Assembly: GCA_017165825.1 (NCBI GenBank)
Contig: CM029379.1
Span: 17,939,028-18,003,027 of the forward strand
Reading direction: 5' to 3'
Origin: Hepsetus odoe
Taxonomy: Eukaryota; Chordata; Actinopteri; Characiformes; Hepsetidae
Length of the DNA: 64,000 nucleotides
Below the pieces are notes generated by a model that did not search any database, had not been told where the DNA came from, and worked only from the letters and a program-made list of their open reading frames with translations. The position numbers and the translations under genes were made by a program. Below are positions 10,060 to 22,599 of this stretch, piece by piece. Position 1 is the stretch's first letter. Every line of letters starts with the position of its first letter.

Positions 10060-11068
10060 CTCTGTATTTCACCATCATCATATCCTTTTATTCTTATAAT
10101 CTGTTGACAGTTTTATAATTTTTTTTTACTGCAAGCTCTTGTATTTAACCAGATTTTTGGTCAGAAACCTTTACTTTTTCAGACATTCACGCCATCCATT
10201 CTGTATTTGCGTCGTGTTCACTGTTTAAACTGTTAATCTAATTAAAACAACATTATGAACTTCTGTAAAAGGGTTTTCAACCTTTTTTACTTATTTGTCA
10301 GTAGTTCAGTCGTGTGTCTGTTTATGTGTAAATAGATGGTGCAGTCTGTTGATTTCAGTTCCTCCTGCCTGGACTTGTCTGAGTAGTTAAATAAGGGTTT
10401 TATTCTTCACCACCATGAACACCTGAAAATCAGCTCACTGAATCCCTTCCTTACTTTAACATACTACATATTTTTTTATATATTTTATACACTTTTATAT
10501 TTAAAACCTATCATGAAAGAGTATCGTTATTAGACCTTTCAAAACAGACTTAATGGAGGTTAAACTTAAACCTTAAAATAAGATTTGACAGAAAGAAAGT
10601 GCGAGAGGAACACTAGTCAAGAAAAAAAAAAAACATAGGTGTTTTACTGTAAAGGCAGATGGTATGTGATGATAACATGTCAAGTCCAAACTTGTTTTTT
10701 CGCTGCATCAAATGATAACTTAGAAAATGTCTGAGGCCAAGTCTTTTCTTAGAGACGCGTCAAAAAACCTGGTGGAAACTCCCTCAGTTGGTCCTCATGA
10801 AACAACATTAACCAACAAGTTAAAGTGAGTTTATTCTTCAAGGAACCAGCACAACTAACAACCCTGTCTGCTGCTCCACCTTCTCACATTTTAAATCCCA
10901 TTCAGAATATTTATGTCTGTAAATGCCTACAGAGTTAAAGTTTATCTTCATTCATACACATTTAATGATGTATAAATGATCACATTTCCATTAGATATTA
11001 AAGCTGTTATTCTGTGACCAACAGAGCCCTTACATTAAGCAGAACAGAGCTTTAGATCAGAACAAACT
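10060..11068. other. 3' UTR-like sequence and flank of copy A
   Basis: It is conserved with 15813-16768 (after B) and 57485-58560 (after D). Variant poly(A) signal ATTAAA lies at 10241. No other gene is seen. Confidence 0.55.
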
Positions 11069-11377
11069 GCATCTGATGCGCCAAGGGACCCTGGCGGCTC
11101 ATTGGTACCTGGAAGCAACTTGGGACTCCTCACTGATCCTGGAGTTTAAAACCAAACTAACTCTGTACTGTTAGTATACCCAAGGGGGTTGGGTAGCCGG
11201 TTGACCTTGGACCCTCAGAGGTTTTTTTTCTCCACATAGTGGAGTTTTTGGTTCCTCTCCTCCGTAGTCGTCCGGCTTAAACATCTATTACTGTAACCTG
11301 TTATCAATGTAAAGTGCCTTGGGGCAACTTTGTTGTAAAGGGCGCTATACAAGAATAAATTGAATTGAAATTGAATT
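11069..11377 (+). mobile_element. Rex1-like LINE, 3' fragment
   Basis: A 5'-truncated copy containing the shared 3' UTR (AAGGGGGTTGGGTAGCCGG, TCCACATAGTGGAG, GGCGCTATACAAGAATAAAT) and a TTGAA-repeat tail. The direct repeat GAACAAACT flanks it at 11060-11068 and 11378-11386. The sister sequence near 17108 is an empty site. Confidence 0.8.
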
Positions 11378-12426
11378 GAACAAACTCCAACTTTTACTGA
11401 TTCACTTCAGTGCAGAAAGCAGAAGCACTTAAAGCTGAAAAGATCAGTAAAAGTTTCATTTTCTTTCTTTTAGTGAACAGAGAGCTGCTCCTCTGTTCTT
11501 ACTGTGGGTGCTGGCTGCTGTTCCAGTCAGAACATCAACCTCAGCAGTTTTAAACTATAACTTTCACAACATCTCCCCCTGCTGTTCAGCTCTTTTACTC
11601 TTCATTACATAAAATCTATCAGATCTTAAACAATTCAAACACCAACATCAGGACATCAGGATGGAGACCCCACAGACCACTACATGAATCCAGTCAACTT
11701 TTAAATATTGTCTTCATTGCAACATTTATGAATTTCTAAACATTTAAGAACTGACTCTCAAAACAGTGAAGCAGCCTGTTGGACCTAAACATTAAAACAA
11801 GACTTTACATCTTATTCCATCTTTCACTTTTCCTAAATAGTGTTTGTTAAATAGAAATAAATCTCTTTATGGAAAGGTACTGCTAAACCCACCAGATATA
11901 AAATATAAAATAATTTAGGCACTTCAGACAGATCAGACTCTTCATCGCAAACAGTTCAGACTGTTTTCTGCTCCAGCACGTCTAGAACATCTAAACTTAA
12001 AACAATAGTATCTACTGCTGTTTTTATTTTAATTTATACCTTCTTTTATATAAATTGTAATGATATATCATTAATCATCATTCATTTCACCAACAAAATA
12101 CAACACAAACATTAAGGTAGACTAAAAAGAAACCAAATAAACTAACAAAATAAAATAAAAAAAGGCACAAACAAGCAGACTTTACTTCCTAAAGACTTCA
12201 AGGTCTTCTGAACACCAGGTTTTTTATTTATTTTAGATTAATTTACAGTTTTAAGTTCATCACATCAAACTTACTTCCTGTTTTCTTCCCTCTTTTTTAC
12301 TGTAATCTGACATTTTATCATCAAGTGGGATTATAATCTGACTGATCAGATTGTGTAAGTAACTGTAGGTAATGTCAGGAAATGATAAAAGGGCTGATTC
12401 TTTAATCCAGTACATGTTTTCACTCA
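11378..12426. other. Conserved downstream segment of the receptor duplication unit
   Basis: It matches 17110-22596 (interrupted there by LINEs) and 58560-59402. It includes a conserved segment beginning GAACAGAGAGCTGCTCCTCT near 11475. No coding gene is supported. It runs into the assembly gap just where the minus-strand exon-like segment of the sister blocks would begin. Confidence 0.5.
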
Positions 12427-12926
12427 NNNNNNNNNNNNNNNNNNNNNNNNNNNNNNNNNNNNNNNNNNNNNNNNNNNNNNNNNNNNNNNNNNNNNNNNNN
12501 NNNNNNNNNNNNNNNNNNNNNNNNNNNNNNNNNNNNNNNNNNNNNNNNNNNNNNNNNNNNNNNNNNNNNNNNNNNNNNNNNNNNNNNNNNNNNNNNNNNN
12601 NNNNNNNNNNNNNNNNNNNNNNNNNNNNNNNNNNNNNNNNNNNNNNNNNNNNNNNNNNNNNNNNNNNNNNNNNNNNNNNNNNNNNNNNNNNNNNNNNNNN
12701 NNNNNNNNNNNNNNNNNNNNNNNNNNNNNNNNNNNNNNNNNNNNNNNNNNNNNNNNNNNNNNNNNNNNNNNNNNNNNNNNNNNNNNNNNNNNNNNNNNNN
12801 NNNNNNNNNNNNNNNNNNNNNNNNNNNNNNNNNNNNNNNNNNNNNNNNNNNNNNNNNNNNNNNNNNNNNNNNNNNNNNNNNNNNNNNNNNNNNNNNNNNN
12901 NNNNNNNNNNNNNNNNNNNNNNNNNN
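12427..12926. other. Assembly gap (500 N)
   Basis: Exactly 500 unknown bases. It hides exon 1 and most of the IgV exon of copy B and the minus-strand exon-like segment found in the other blocks. Open frames across the N run are artefacts. Confidence 0.98.
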
Positions 12927-15749
12927 AAGGATAGTGAGCAGTCTGGTAATTGAGGGAAAGAATATTACAATCATCAGTGAGAGTCTGAGAGACAGGCTGG
13001 AGCTGCACAGAAACAGTGGATCTTTAACCATCAGAAACATCAGCAGAGACGATTCTGGAGTTTATAAATTACAGATCATTACTGGAAAAACTTCAGACTG
13101 GAGTATCAGTGTTGATGTTTATGGTGAGTAAATACCCTTCAGACTGATGTTCCTGTGCCACAAATTAATTAGTTTAACATGTAGAGGATGATGAATTTTT
13201 ATCCAATATTAAAATCAGAAAATGGGCATCTTAGCCCACTTTTAGAGAAAGATTACCTGAGCTTCTACTATTTGGTTTTTTTTATAGATATTGTACAATT
13301 AAAGGACACACAGCATTAAAAAATAATTGTAAAAATAATTTTTCAATTTGCAATTATTCATATTTATTTAAATGAACTTCAGCTTCAATATATTTTTGTA
13401 GTAATTCATTTAAAAAAGTCAATTTATTTGTTATTGATATTTAAATAAGTAAATAAAATGAACACAAAATTAATCTTGCTACAAGGATTATATTGGAAGT
13501 AGGATATTGAAAATGGAGCTGCCAGGAAAGGGTAAAAGTGGAAGACCAAAGAGGAGGAAGATGCAGAGGACACAAAAAAAAATGAGATGGATGATCTACT
13601 GTACGAGAGCAACCAAAATAAGATCTTTATTATTGTTGTTGTTGTTAATAACAATAATAATAATAATAATATCACACACGCAATCACTCACATGTCCATC
13701 TGACACTTTAACATCCCCTGATTTAGACGGTCTTTTTTTTTTTTAAGTTGGTGGTTCTGTTTCCACACAAAGATGTATTAAGTCATTGTTCTTACCTGGT
13801 TCTTTTTTTAATATATCTTTTTATATTTTATAGCTTCAGTAACAAAACCAGTCATAAGGAATCAGATAAAAAAGCGATCAGGACGTCCCAGAGAGTCATG
13901 TTCTCCTGTGTGTTCTGTGGAGAACGGGAAAGATGTGAGTTTATCCTGGTATGAAAAGAAAGAGAGAATCTCCAGCATCAGTAACTCAGATTCAAGTGAA
14001 CGTCTTTATCTTCCTCTGAATAAAACCAGTCCAGATGTTTCTACTTATAGCTGTGTATCTGCTAATCCAGTCAGCACACAAACAACCCAGCTCAGCTTTA
14101 CTGAACTCTGTTACAGTAACACAGGTGGGTCAACATCATTATCACTTTGTTTTTATGTGTTTTTGATGCTAAACATCACAATATTCTCATCATATTTGGT
14201 CACTAGTTCGCCTCCATGATGCTCCACTGATGCAGATCCACCTGATAATCACAGAGATTTCCCACAGAAATGTGGTGTTTACTTCAGTATTTGATTATTT
14301 TCTGCAGTAAATTCTGTTTTTTAAATTTCACAGGTCACAGTAATGAACGGGAACTCCTCATATCACTGGCTGCTGTTCTGACACCTGTTGTACTGAGTGT
14401 TGTTCTATCAGTGATATTATTTACATGTTGTTGGAAAAAGAAGAAAAAGAAACAAGGCAAGAAGTGCATCTTCTGTTTCTGCTTCATCACTTAAATTTCA
14501 TTATTAGTGTTTTTTGTGGATTTAGTTCTGATGTGTTTACTGCACTTCTATCATCTCTTCTGTCTGTTCATGTCTGTAGATGATGAATATACTAAGCTGA
14601 TATATGCTGAAGTGGAAACTGCAGCTCACAATTCAAAGGAAGCTGATGAGGTAGGTTTATAGATTTTACAGATTTAAAACTAGTCAGTCAGTCATTTTCT
14701 GCCGCTTGTCCCAATCGTTGTCGCGGGGGGGTGCTGGAGTCCATCCCAGCTCACACAGGGTGAAGGACGCCCTGGACAGGTCGCCAGCCCATCGCATTTA
14801 AAACTTAATTCTATTTTAAGGTATACACACTTCATCACCATGAAAACAGCCATCTCCCTTCTACTGCACTGTAAACTGAACATCATTGTCTTTAGCTGGA
14901 GATGAACAGGAGTGGCTTTGGGGATTGTTTCTATTTAAATTGTGTTTTTATTTAACAAGTTTATGTTAAAATATTTCCCCAGTGTTAATTTATTGTTTAT
15001 TGTGAATTAATTAGTTACTATGTCAACAAAATAAATTAATCTATCAATATATTGTATTCGTTCACCTGATGAATCTCCTCTGCGATGTACTAGTATGACA
15101 CAAGCAAAGTGCAGCTGCTGGAATTAATTTTATATTTCTAGAATTGTTTATTATTTTGAGTATTTTGCAGTAATTTAGTGGTTCTTAAAAAGCTGACATT
15201 ATTTACAATATTTTTAAATTATTTTTAATAAAAAAAACAAACAAAGTGCTCCTTTAAGTTCAGCCTGAAGATTAAACAGTTTTGATCATGCAGACTCAAC
15301 AGGTGTGTGTGGGGGTGTGCAGTCTTTCAAAATTTGTTTTAGAGAATCAAATAGCAATAAAGACAGGACCAGTCAGGCCGGTTTAACGTTGACTTGCTAG
15401 TCTTTGTTCACCACATGTGAAAGCACTTTTAATTTCATGAAGTTCAGTTTTAAACATTTTAGCCTTCAATATGGTGTGAAAAGTATTAGTATATCTTTAA
15501 TATGTTTTATTAGTTTTTAAGGTCCAGGTATGGAAGTGATATGAGTTTTTAATGTTCAGTACATTTTTCTTATAATAATTTTTGTACCTTTTCTGTACCT
15601 TTCTATTTACACTCTGTGTTGTATTTCTGCTCTGATCTCTACACATGATATTAACATTCATGAAACTACAGTTATTTAATGTTTAAAGTCTTGTTATCCT
15701 GAATGAGTTGTGTGTGTTTACTGAACTCATTGTTTTACAGAAAAACTGA
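12927..15749 (+). CDS. SLAM/CD2-family receptor, copy B (5' end in gap, truncated tail)
   Basis: Visible exons: 12927-13123 (end of IgV), 13834-14124 (IgC2), 14334-14456 (transmembrane), 14580-14650 (first tail motif) and 15741-15749 (last exon up to a stop). Phases match copies A and D, and the GC donor at 14457 is kept. The IgV part has the same C'-C'' face as A (VIEGKNITIISESL). The IgC2 exon is two codons longer near its 3' end (CYSNTG). The tail has ITIM-like LIYAEV. In the last exon the third codon is TGA where A and D have AGA, so the second motif (VVYSSL, still readable to 15812) is lost from the protein. The first exon and signal peptide are in the N gap, so function cannot be judged. 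It could be an expressed receptor with one motif or an early pseudogene. Confidence 0.75.
13478..13622 (+). mobile_element. LINE 3' fragment in intron 2 of copy B
   Basis: Same insertion as in copy A: MELPGKGKSGRPKRRK frame, then decayed sequence and a TTG/TAA microsatellite. Confidence 0.6.
14681..14795 (-). mobile_element. 5'-truncated SINE in intron 5 of copy B
   Basis: The body matches 8840-8967 in reverse. The tail is GTCAGTCAGTCA on this strand. The direct repeat ATTTAAAAC lies at 14672-14680 and 14796-14804. The matching place in copy A (about 8500) is empty, so it inserted after the duplication. Confidence 0.85.
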
Positions 15750-16774
15750 GCCGGAGCGACAGATGATCAACAGCAGAATGACTCAGTGGTTTATTCATCC
15801 CTCGCTACTTAACTCTGTATTTCACCATCATCATATCCTTTTATTCCTGTAATCTGGTTACAGTTGTATTTTTGTTAATTTTTTTTTTTTTACTGCAAGA
15901 TCTTGTTTTAGTCAATATAACCTGATTTTTGGTCAGAAACATTTACTTTTTCACACATTCTGTATTTGTTCTGTGTTCACTGTTGAAACTGTAAATCTAA
16001 TTAAAACAACAAAATGAACTTCTATACTGGGTTTTAGCTTTTTTTACTTATTTGTCAGTAGTTCAGTCGTATGTCTGTTTGTGTGTAAATAGATGGTGCA
16101 GTCTGTTGATTTCAGTTCCTCCTGCCTGAACTTGTCTGAGCAGTTAAATCAGGGTTTTATTCTTCACCACCATGAACACCTGACAATCAGCTCACTGAAT
16201 CCCCCTCCTTCCTTTAACATACTACATACTTTTTTTTATATATTTTATACACTTTTTATATTTAAAACCTATCATGAAAGAGTATCGTTATAAGACCTTT
16301 CAAAACAGACTTAATGGAGGTTAAACTTAAGCTGCAATCCTTAAAATAAGATGTGATTCGATGAATAATGATACATTTATTCTGTTTATAGGCTTGTGTT
16401 TATTTAGTGGAAGAATCTCCTACCTTACAGAAAGTGTGAGAGGAACACTAGTCAAGGAAAATGATGATAACGTCAAGTCCAAACTTGTTTTTTTTTTCTG
16501 GATCAAATGATTACTTGGAAAATGTCTGAGGTCAAGTCTTTGGTTAGAGATGTATCAAAAAACCTGGTGGAAACTCTCAGTTGTTCCTCGTGAAACAACA
16601 TTAACCATCAAGTTAAAGTGAGTTTATTCTCCCTTACCAGTAAGGGAACCAGCACAACTAACAACCCTCAGTCTGCTGCTCCACCTTCTCACATCCTGTT
16701 CAGAATTCATGTCTGTAAACGTCTACAGAGTTAAAGATTATCTTCATTCATATACATTTAATGATGTAGAAATT
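15750..16774. other. Vestigial end of copy B last exon and downstream flank
   Basis: The unread remainder of the last exon continues to TAA at 15810-15812. The rest is 3' flank homologous to 10060-10985 and 57485-58470. No further gene. Confidence 0.55.
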
Positions 16775-17021
16775 CCTGGAGTTTAAAACCAAACTAACTC
16801 TGTACTGTTAGTATACCCAAGGGGGTTGGGTAGCCGGTTGACCTTGGACCCTCAGAGGTTTTTTTCTCCACATAGTGGAGTTTTTGGTTCCTCTCCTCCG
16901 TAGTCGTCTGGCTTAAACATCTTAAACATCTATTACTGTAACCTGTTATCAATGTAAAGTGCCTTGGGGCAACTTTGTTGTAAAAGGCGCTATACAAGAA
17001 TAAATTGAATTGAATTGAATT
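16775..17021 (+). mobile_element. Rex1-like LINE, 3' fragment
   Basis: It has the same 3' UTR and TTGAA tail as 11069-11377. The direct repeat GAAATT flanks it (16769-16774, 17022-17027). Sister sequence at 58471 is uninterrupted. Confidence 0.8.
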
Positions 17022-17188
17022 GAAATTATCGCATTTCCAGTAGATATTCAAGCTGTTATTCTGTGACCAACAGAGCCCTTAGTTTTAGCAAAACAGAGCT
17101 TTAGATCAGAACAAACTCCAGCTTTTACTGATTCACTTCTGTGTAGAAAGTAGGAGCACTTAAAGCTGAAAAGATCAGTACAGGTTTT

Positions 17189-18069
17189 CAATTCAATTCA
17201 ATTCAATTTATTCTTGTATAGCGCCTTTTACAACAAAGTTGCCCCAAGGCACTTTACATTGATAGTCGATGATGGAACAGGTTACAGTAATAGATGTTAA
17301 AGCCGGACGACTACGGAGGAGAGGAACCAAAAACTCCACTATGTGGAGAAAAAAAAAACCTCTGAGGGTCCAAGGTCAACCAGCTACCCAACCCCCTTGG
17401 GTATACTAACAGTACAAAGTTAGTTAGGTTTTAGACTCCAGGATCAGTGAGGAGTCCCAAGTTTCTTCCAGGTACCGATGAGCCGCCAGGGTCCCTTGGC
17501 GCATCAGATGCATCACACAGACCAGATGGTAGCTCGGCATTGGACTCAGGTGATGACCACAGCGGGCCCCCCCGGACATGTGGGGAGAGAAATGGAATGA
17601 GGGGGTCAGTAATGAGCAGGATCCAGTAGTGACAGACACAGAAATGAAACAACAGTGCGATGGCATGTACAGCAGCACCAGCGACATTAGTAATGGTGCA
17701 CTATGGTGATTGGGGCGGGTAAGCTAAACTAAAGAAGTAAGTCTTCAGCCGTGATTTAAAGACTGAGACTGAATCGGCATCCCGTACAGAAGCAGGCAAG
17801 CTGTTCCACAATCTAGGGGCCCTGTAACTGAAAGCTTGTGCACCAATACATTTATTTATGCGAGGGACAATTAGGAGATCTTTATTTTGGGATCTAAGTG
17901 GGCGATTAGGTGTATAGGTATTAAGCAGTTCGGTTAGGTATATTGGGGCAAGACCTTTAAGTGCTTTGTAGGTTAAGAGGAGGACCTTGAAGTCAGCCCT
18001 GTACCTAACAGGAAGCCACTGAAGCGAGGAGAGTATCGGAGTTATGTGGTCGTACTTCCTGCTCCTGCT
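17189..18069 (-). mobile_element. Rex1-like LINE, 5'-truncated, minus strand
   Basis: It starts with a reversed TTGAA tail and 3' UTR and runs into the C-terminal reverse transcriptase coding region in antisense. The uninterrupted form of this site is near 58631, with GTTTT at both ends. Confidence 0.8.
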
Positions 18070-18421
18070 GTTTTATTTTCTTTCTTTTAGTGAACAGAGA
18101 GCTGCTCCTCTGTTCTTACTGTGGGTGTCGTCTGCTGTTCCAGTCAGAACATCAACCTCAGCAGTTTTAAACTGTAACTTTCACAACATCTCCCCCTGCT
18201 GTTCAGCTCTTTTATCCATCCATCCATCCTTTCTCTTCCGCTTATCCGAGGTTGGGTCGCGGGGGCAGCAGCTCCAGCAGGGATGCCCAGACTTCCCTCT
18301 CCCCGGCCACTTCTTCCAGCTCCTCCGGGCGGATCCCAAGGCGTTCCCAGGCCAGCCGAGAGACATAGTCTCTCCAGCGTGTCCTGGGTCTTCCAGGGAG
18401 GCATCCAAGGGGCATCCTAAT

Positions 18422-18658
18422 TAAAAAGTGAAAAAGTGAAAGTGACAACCCTTGTCATTGCGAGGTCACAGCACAGCACACAGTGAACCACAACAAAATT
18501 GGACCTCTGCTTTTAACCCATGCAAACACCATGCAGCAGTGGGCAGCTATTGAAAGCGCCCGGGGAGCAATGACAGTAGCTTGCTCAAGGGTACCTCAGG
18601 GCACAATCTTGCGATGTGGGGGCAACTCCCTAAACGCTAGGCCACCGCTGCCCCTCAT
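18422..18658 (-). mobile_element. V-SINE nested in the LINE
   Basis: Reverse-orientation V-SINE: GTGACAACCCTTGTCATTGC end, GGTACCTCAGGGC core and CTAGGCCACCGCTGCCCC head. Confidence 0.85.
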
Positions 18659-21132
18659 CTGATGCCCGAGCCACCTCATCTGGCTCTACTCTGAGCCCCT
18701 CCCGGATGACTGAGCTTCTCACCCTATCTCTAAGGGAGAGCCCAGACACCCTGCGGAGGAAGCTCATTTCGACCGCTTGTATTCACAATCTCGTTCTTTC
18801 AGTCACTACCCAAAGCTCGCGACCATAGGTGAGGGTGGGAACGTAGATCAACCGGTAAACTTTGCCTTTTGACACCGCTCCTTCTTCACCATGATGGACC
18901 GACGCAGAGCCCGCATTACTGCGGACACTACCCCGATCTGCCTCCCAATCTCCCGCTCCATTCTACCCTCACTCGTGAACAAGATCCCAAGATACTTAAA
19001 CTCCGCCACTTGGAGCAGGATCTCACTCCCAACCCTGATAGGGCACGCCACCCTGTTCCGGCTGAGGACCAGGGCCTCAGATTTGGAGGTGCTGTTCCTC
19101 ATCCCAGCTGCTTCACACTTGGCTGCGAACCGATCCAGTGAGAGCTGCAGGTCGCAGCCTGATGAGGCCAACAGGACAATGTCATCTGCAAAAAGCAGTG
19201 ACCCAATCCTGAGCCTACCAAACCAGACCCCCTCAACGCCCTGGCTGCGCCTAGAAATCCTGTCCATAAAAGTTATGAACAGGATCGGTGACAAAGGGCA
19301 GCCCTGGCGGAGTCCAACTCTCACCGGAAACAGGTCTTATTTACTGCCGGCAATGCGGACCAAGCTCCAACACCGGTTGTACAGGGACCGGACAGCCCTT
19401 AACAGGGAATCCGATACCCCATACTCTCGGAGTTCCCCCCGCAGGACTCCCCGAGGGACACGGTCCACAAAGCACATGTAGACTGGTTGGGCAAACTCCC
19501 ATGCACCCTCCAGGACCCTGCCAAGGGTGTAGAGCTGGTCCACTGTTCCACGACCTGGACGGAAACCACACTGCTCCTCCTGAATCCGAGGTTCGACTGT
19601 CCAATGGACCCTCCTTTCCAGGACCCCTGAATAGATCCCGGGCAGGCTGAGAAGTGTGATACCTCTATAGTTGGAACATACCCTCCAGTCCCCTTTCTTA
19701 AAGAGGGGGACCACCACCCTGGTTTGCCAATCCAGAGGCACCGTACCCGATGTCCATGCAATGTTGCAGAGGTGTGTCAACCATGACAATCCTACAACAT
19801 CCAGAGCCTTGAGGAATTCCTGGCGGATCTCATCCACCCCCGGAGCCCTGCCACCAAGGAGCTTTTTGACCACCTCAGCAACCTGGGCCACAGAGATGAA
19901 AGAGTCCATCTCTATGTCCCCAGGCTCTGCTTCCTCATTGGAAGGCATGTTAGTGGAATTAAGGAGGTCTTCGAAGTATTCCCCCCACCGACCCACAATC
20001 TCCCAAGTCGAGGTCAGCAGCGCACCATCCTCACTATACAATGTGTTGACTGAGCACTGCTTTCCCCTCCTGAGACGCTGGATGGTGGACCAGAATCTCC
20101 TTGAAGCCACCTGGTAGTCTTTCTCCATGGCCTCACCAAACTCCTCCCACACCTGAGTTTTTGCCTCAGCGACCACCAAAGCCGCATTCCGCTTGGCCTG
20201 CCGGTACCTATCAGCTGCCTCTGGAGCCCCACTGGCCAAAAAGGCCCCATAGGACTCCTTCAACTTGATTGCATCCCTCACCGCCGGTGTCCATCAATGG
20301 GTTCTCGGGTTGCCAATGCAACAGGCACCGACCACCTTACGGCCACAGCTCCGGTCAGCCACCTCGACAATGGAGGCGCGGAACATAGTCCATTCAGACT
20401 CCATGTCCCCCGCCTCCCCCGGGATGTGGTTAAAGCTTTGCCGGAGGTGGGAGTTGAAGGTCGTCCTGACAGGGGACTCTGCCAGATGTTCCCAGCAGAC
20501 CCTCACAATATGTTTCGTCTACCAGGCCTGACCAGCATCCTCCCCCACCAACAAAGCCAATTCACCACCAGGTGGTGATCAGTTGACAGCTCCGCCCCTC
20601 TCTTCACCCGAGTGTCCAAGACATGTGGCCGCAAGTCTGATGACACGACCACAAAGTCGATTATTGAACTGCAGCCAAGGGTGTCCTGGTGCCAGGTGCA
20701 CATGTGGACATCCTTATGCCTGAACATGGTGTTTGTTATGGACAATCCGTGACGAACACAAAAGCTCCCTAGCGCCCCCTCCAGAGACCCCAAAAAGGGT
20801 GGGTAATCCAGACTGCTGTTTGGCGCATAAGCGCAGACAACACTAAGGACCCGTCCCCCAACCCAAAGGCGGAGGGGGGCCACCCTCTCATCCACCCGGG
20901 TAAACCCCAATGTACAGGCCCCGAGCCGGGGAGCAATGAGTATGTCCACATCTGCTCGGCGCCTCTCACCGGTGTCAACTCCAGAGTAGAAGAGAGTCCA
21001 GCCCCTCTCAAGGAGACTGGTTCCAGAGTCCAAGCTGTACGTCGAGGTGAGTCCAACTATATCTAGCCGGAACTTCTCAACCTCATGCACTAGCTCAGGC
21101 TCGTTCCCCACCAGAGAGGAGACATTCACCAC

Positions 21133-21392
21133 TGTGGGGCAGTGGTGGCCTAGTGGTGAGGGAGTTGCCCTCACATTGGAAGATTGTGGGTTCGATTCCC
21201 TCACAACTAAGTTGCCCTGAGGTACCCTTGAGCAAGGTACCGTCCCTGTCACTGCTCCCCAGGTGCTTTCAATAGCTGCCCGCTGCTACACGGTGTTTGA
21301 GTGCATGGGTTAAATGCAGAGGTCCAATTTCATTGTGGTTCACGTGTGCTGTGCTGTGACCTCGCAATGACAAGGATTGTCACTTTCACTTT
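21133..21392 (+). mobile_element. V-SINE nested in the LINE 5' region
   Basis: GGGGCAGTGGTGGCCTAGTG head, GGTTCGATTCC box B, TTGCCCTGAGGTACCCTTGA core and TGACAAGGATTGTCACTTTC end. It separates the LINE endonuclease frame from its 5' region. Confidence 0.85.
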
Positions 21393-21806
21393 TTTCCACG
21401 TCCCTAGAGCCAGCTTCTGCACCCAAGGCACCCGATCTCTTTGGCCCCTCCTACAGTTGGTGAGCCATGGAAGGGGGACCCATGTTGCCTCTTCAGGCTG
21501 TGCCCAGCCGGGCCCCATGGGTGAAGGCCTGACCACCAGGCACTCGCCATTGAGCCCCACCTCCAGGCCTGGCTCCAGAGGAGGCCCCGGTTACCCACGT
21601 CCGGGCAAGGGAAAACGTTTTCCAAATGTTGTACTCATCATAAGATGTCTTCTGAACCGGTCTTTGTCTCTTCCCTCACCTAGGACCTGTTTGCCTTGGG
21701 TACCCCTACCAGGGACATAAAGCCCCCGACAACATAGCTCCCAGGATCATTGGGACATGCAAACCCCTCCACCACGATAAGGTGGCGGTTCGAGGAGGGG
21801 TCAGCA

Positions 21807-22599
21807 CTTTTACTTTTCATTAAATAAAATCTATCAGATCTTAAACACTTCAAACACCAACATCAGGATGGAGACTCCACAGACCACTTCATAAATCCAG
21901 TCAACTTTTAAATAATGTCTTTATTTCTACATTTCTAAACCTTTAAAAACTTACTCTCCAAACACTGAAGCAGCCTGTAGGACCTGATTCCATCTTTCAC
22001 TTTTACTAACTAGTGTTTTTTAAACAGGAATAAATCTCTTTAAAGGAATGGTACTGCTAAACCCAATAGATATAAAATATTAAATAATTCAGGCTCTTCA
22101 TCATAAACAGATCAGTCTATTTTCACCTCCAGAAATTCTAGAAAATCTACATTTAAAACAAGCATATCTTCTGCTGGTTTTATTTTAATTTATACCTTAT
22201 ATACTTTTATATAAATTGTAATGATTGTATAATTAATCCTCATTTATTACATCAACAAAATACAACACAAACACTAAAATAGACTGAAAAAACAAACAAA
22301 CAAAAAAATGCACAAACAAGCAGTCATAACTTCCTACTAAAAGTGAAAAAGTAGGTCTTCTGAACACCAGGGTTTAAATTATTTCAGTTTAACTTTTATA
22401 CAATTTATAGTTTATCACATCAAATTTATTTCCTGTTTTCATCCTTCTTTTTTTACTGTAATCTGACATTTTATCATCAATTGGGATTATAATCTGTAAT
22501 AATCTGTCATTATTGTGTATCAGATTGTATAAATAACTGTAGGTAATGTCAGTTAATAATAAGGGCTGATTCTTTAATCCAGTACATGTTTTCACTCAC
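21807..22599. other. Conserved receptor-unit flank, block gamma
   Basis: It continues the flank interrupted at 18215 and matches 11600-12426 and 58795-59402. No coding gene seen. Confidence 0.5.

Larger units (their letters stand above)
18215..21806 (-). mobile_element. Near full-length non-LTR retrotransposon, I/Nimb-like, with two nested SINEs
   Basis: Minus-strand order: 5' region (21806 down) with GAACCGCCACCTTATCGTGG; endonuclease-like frame 20503-21252 (DIVGLTS, GERRRADV, VDERVAPLRL, SAYAPNSS-like); reverse transcriptase frames 19337-20281 (PLFKKGDWRVCSNYRGITLL, EEQCGFRPGRGTVDQL) and 18848-19324 (GLRQGCPLSPILF and catalytic FADD in LLFADDIVLLA); then a 3' tail of (GGAT)n at 18215. Frames are broken between the parts, so it is inactive. 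SINEs are inserted at 18422-18658 and 21133-21392. The clade name is from memory of similar fish elements and uncertain. It interrupts the conserved flank; the uninterrupted form is at 58780. Confidence 0.85.

Noticed and set aside
12372..13040. Long open frames across the N run
   Set aside because: They exist only because N codons are not read as stops.
17424..17687. Frames of 60-87 codons in 17424-17687, 29394-29652 and 46377-46671
   Set aside because: They lie inside Rex1-like LINE fragments, mostly in antisense or shifted frames.
18869..20578. Plus-strand frames of up to 196 codons
   Set aside because: Antisense shadows of the minus-strand LINE.
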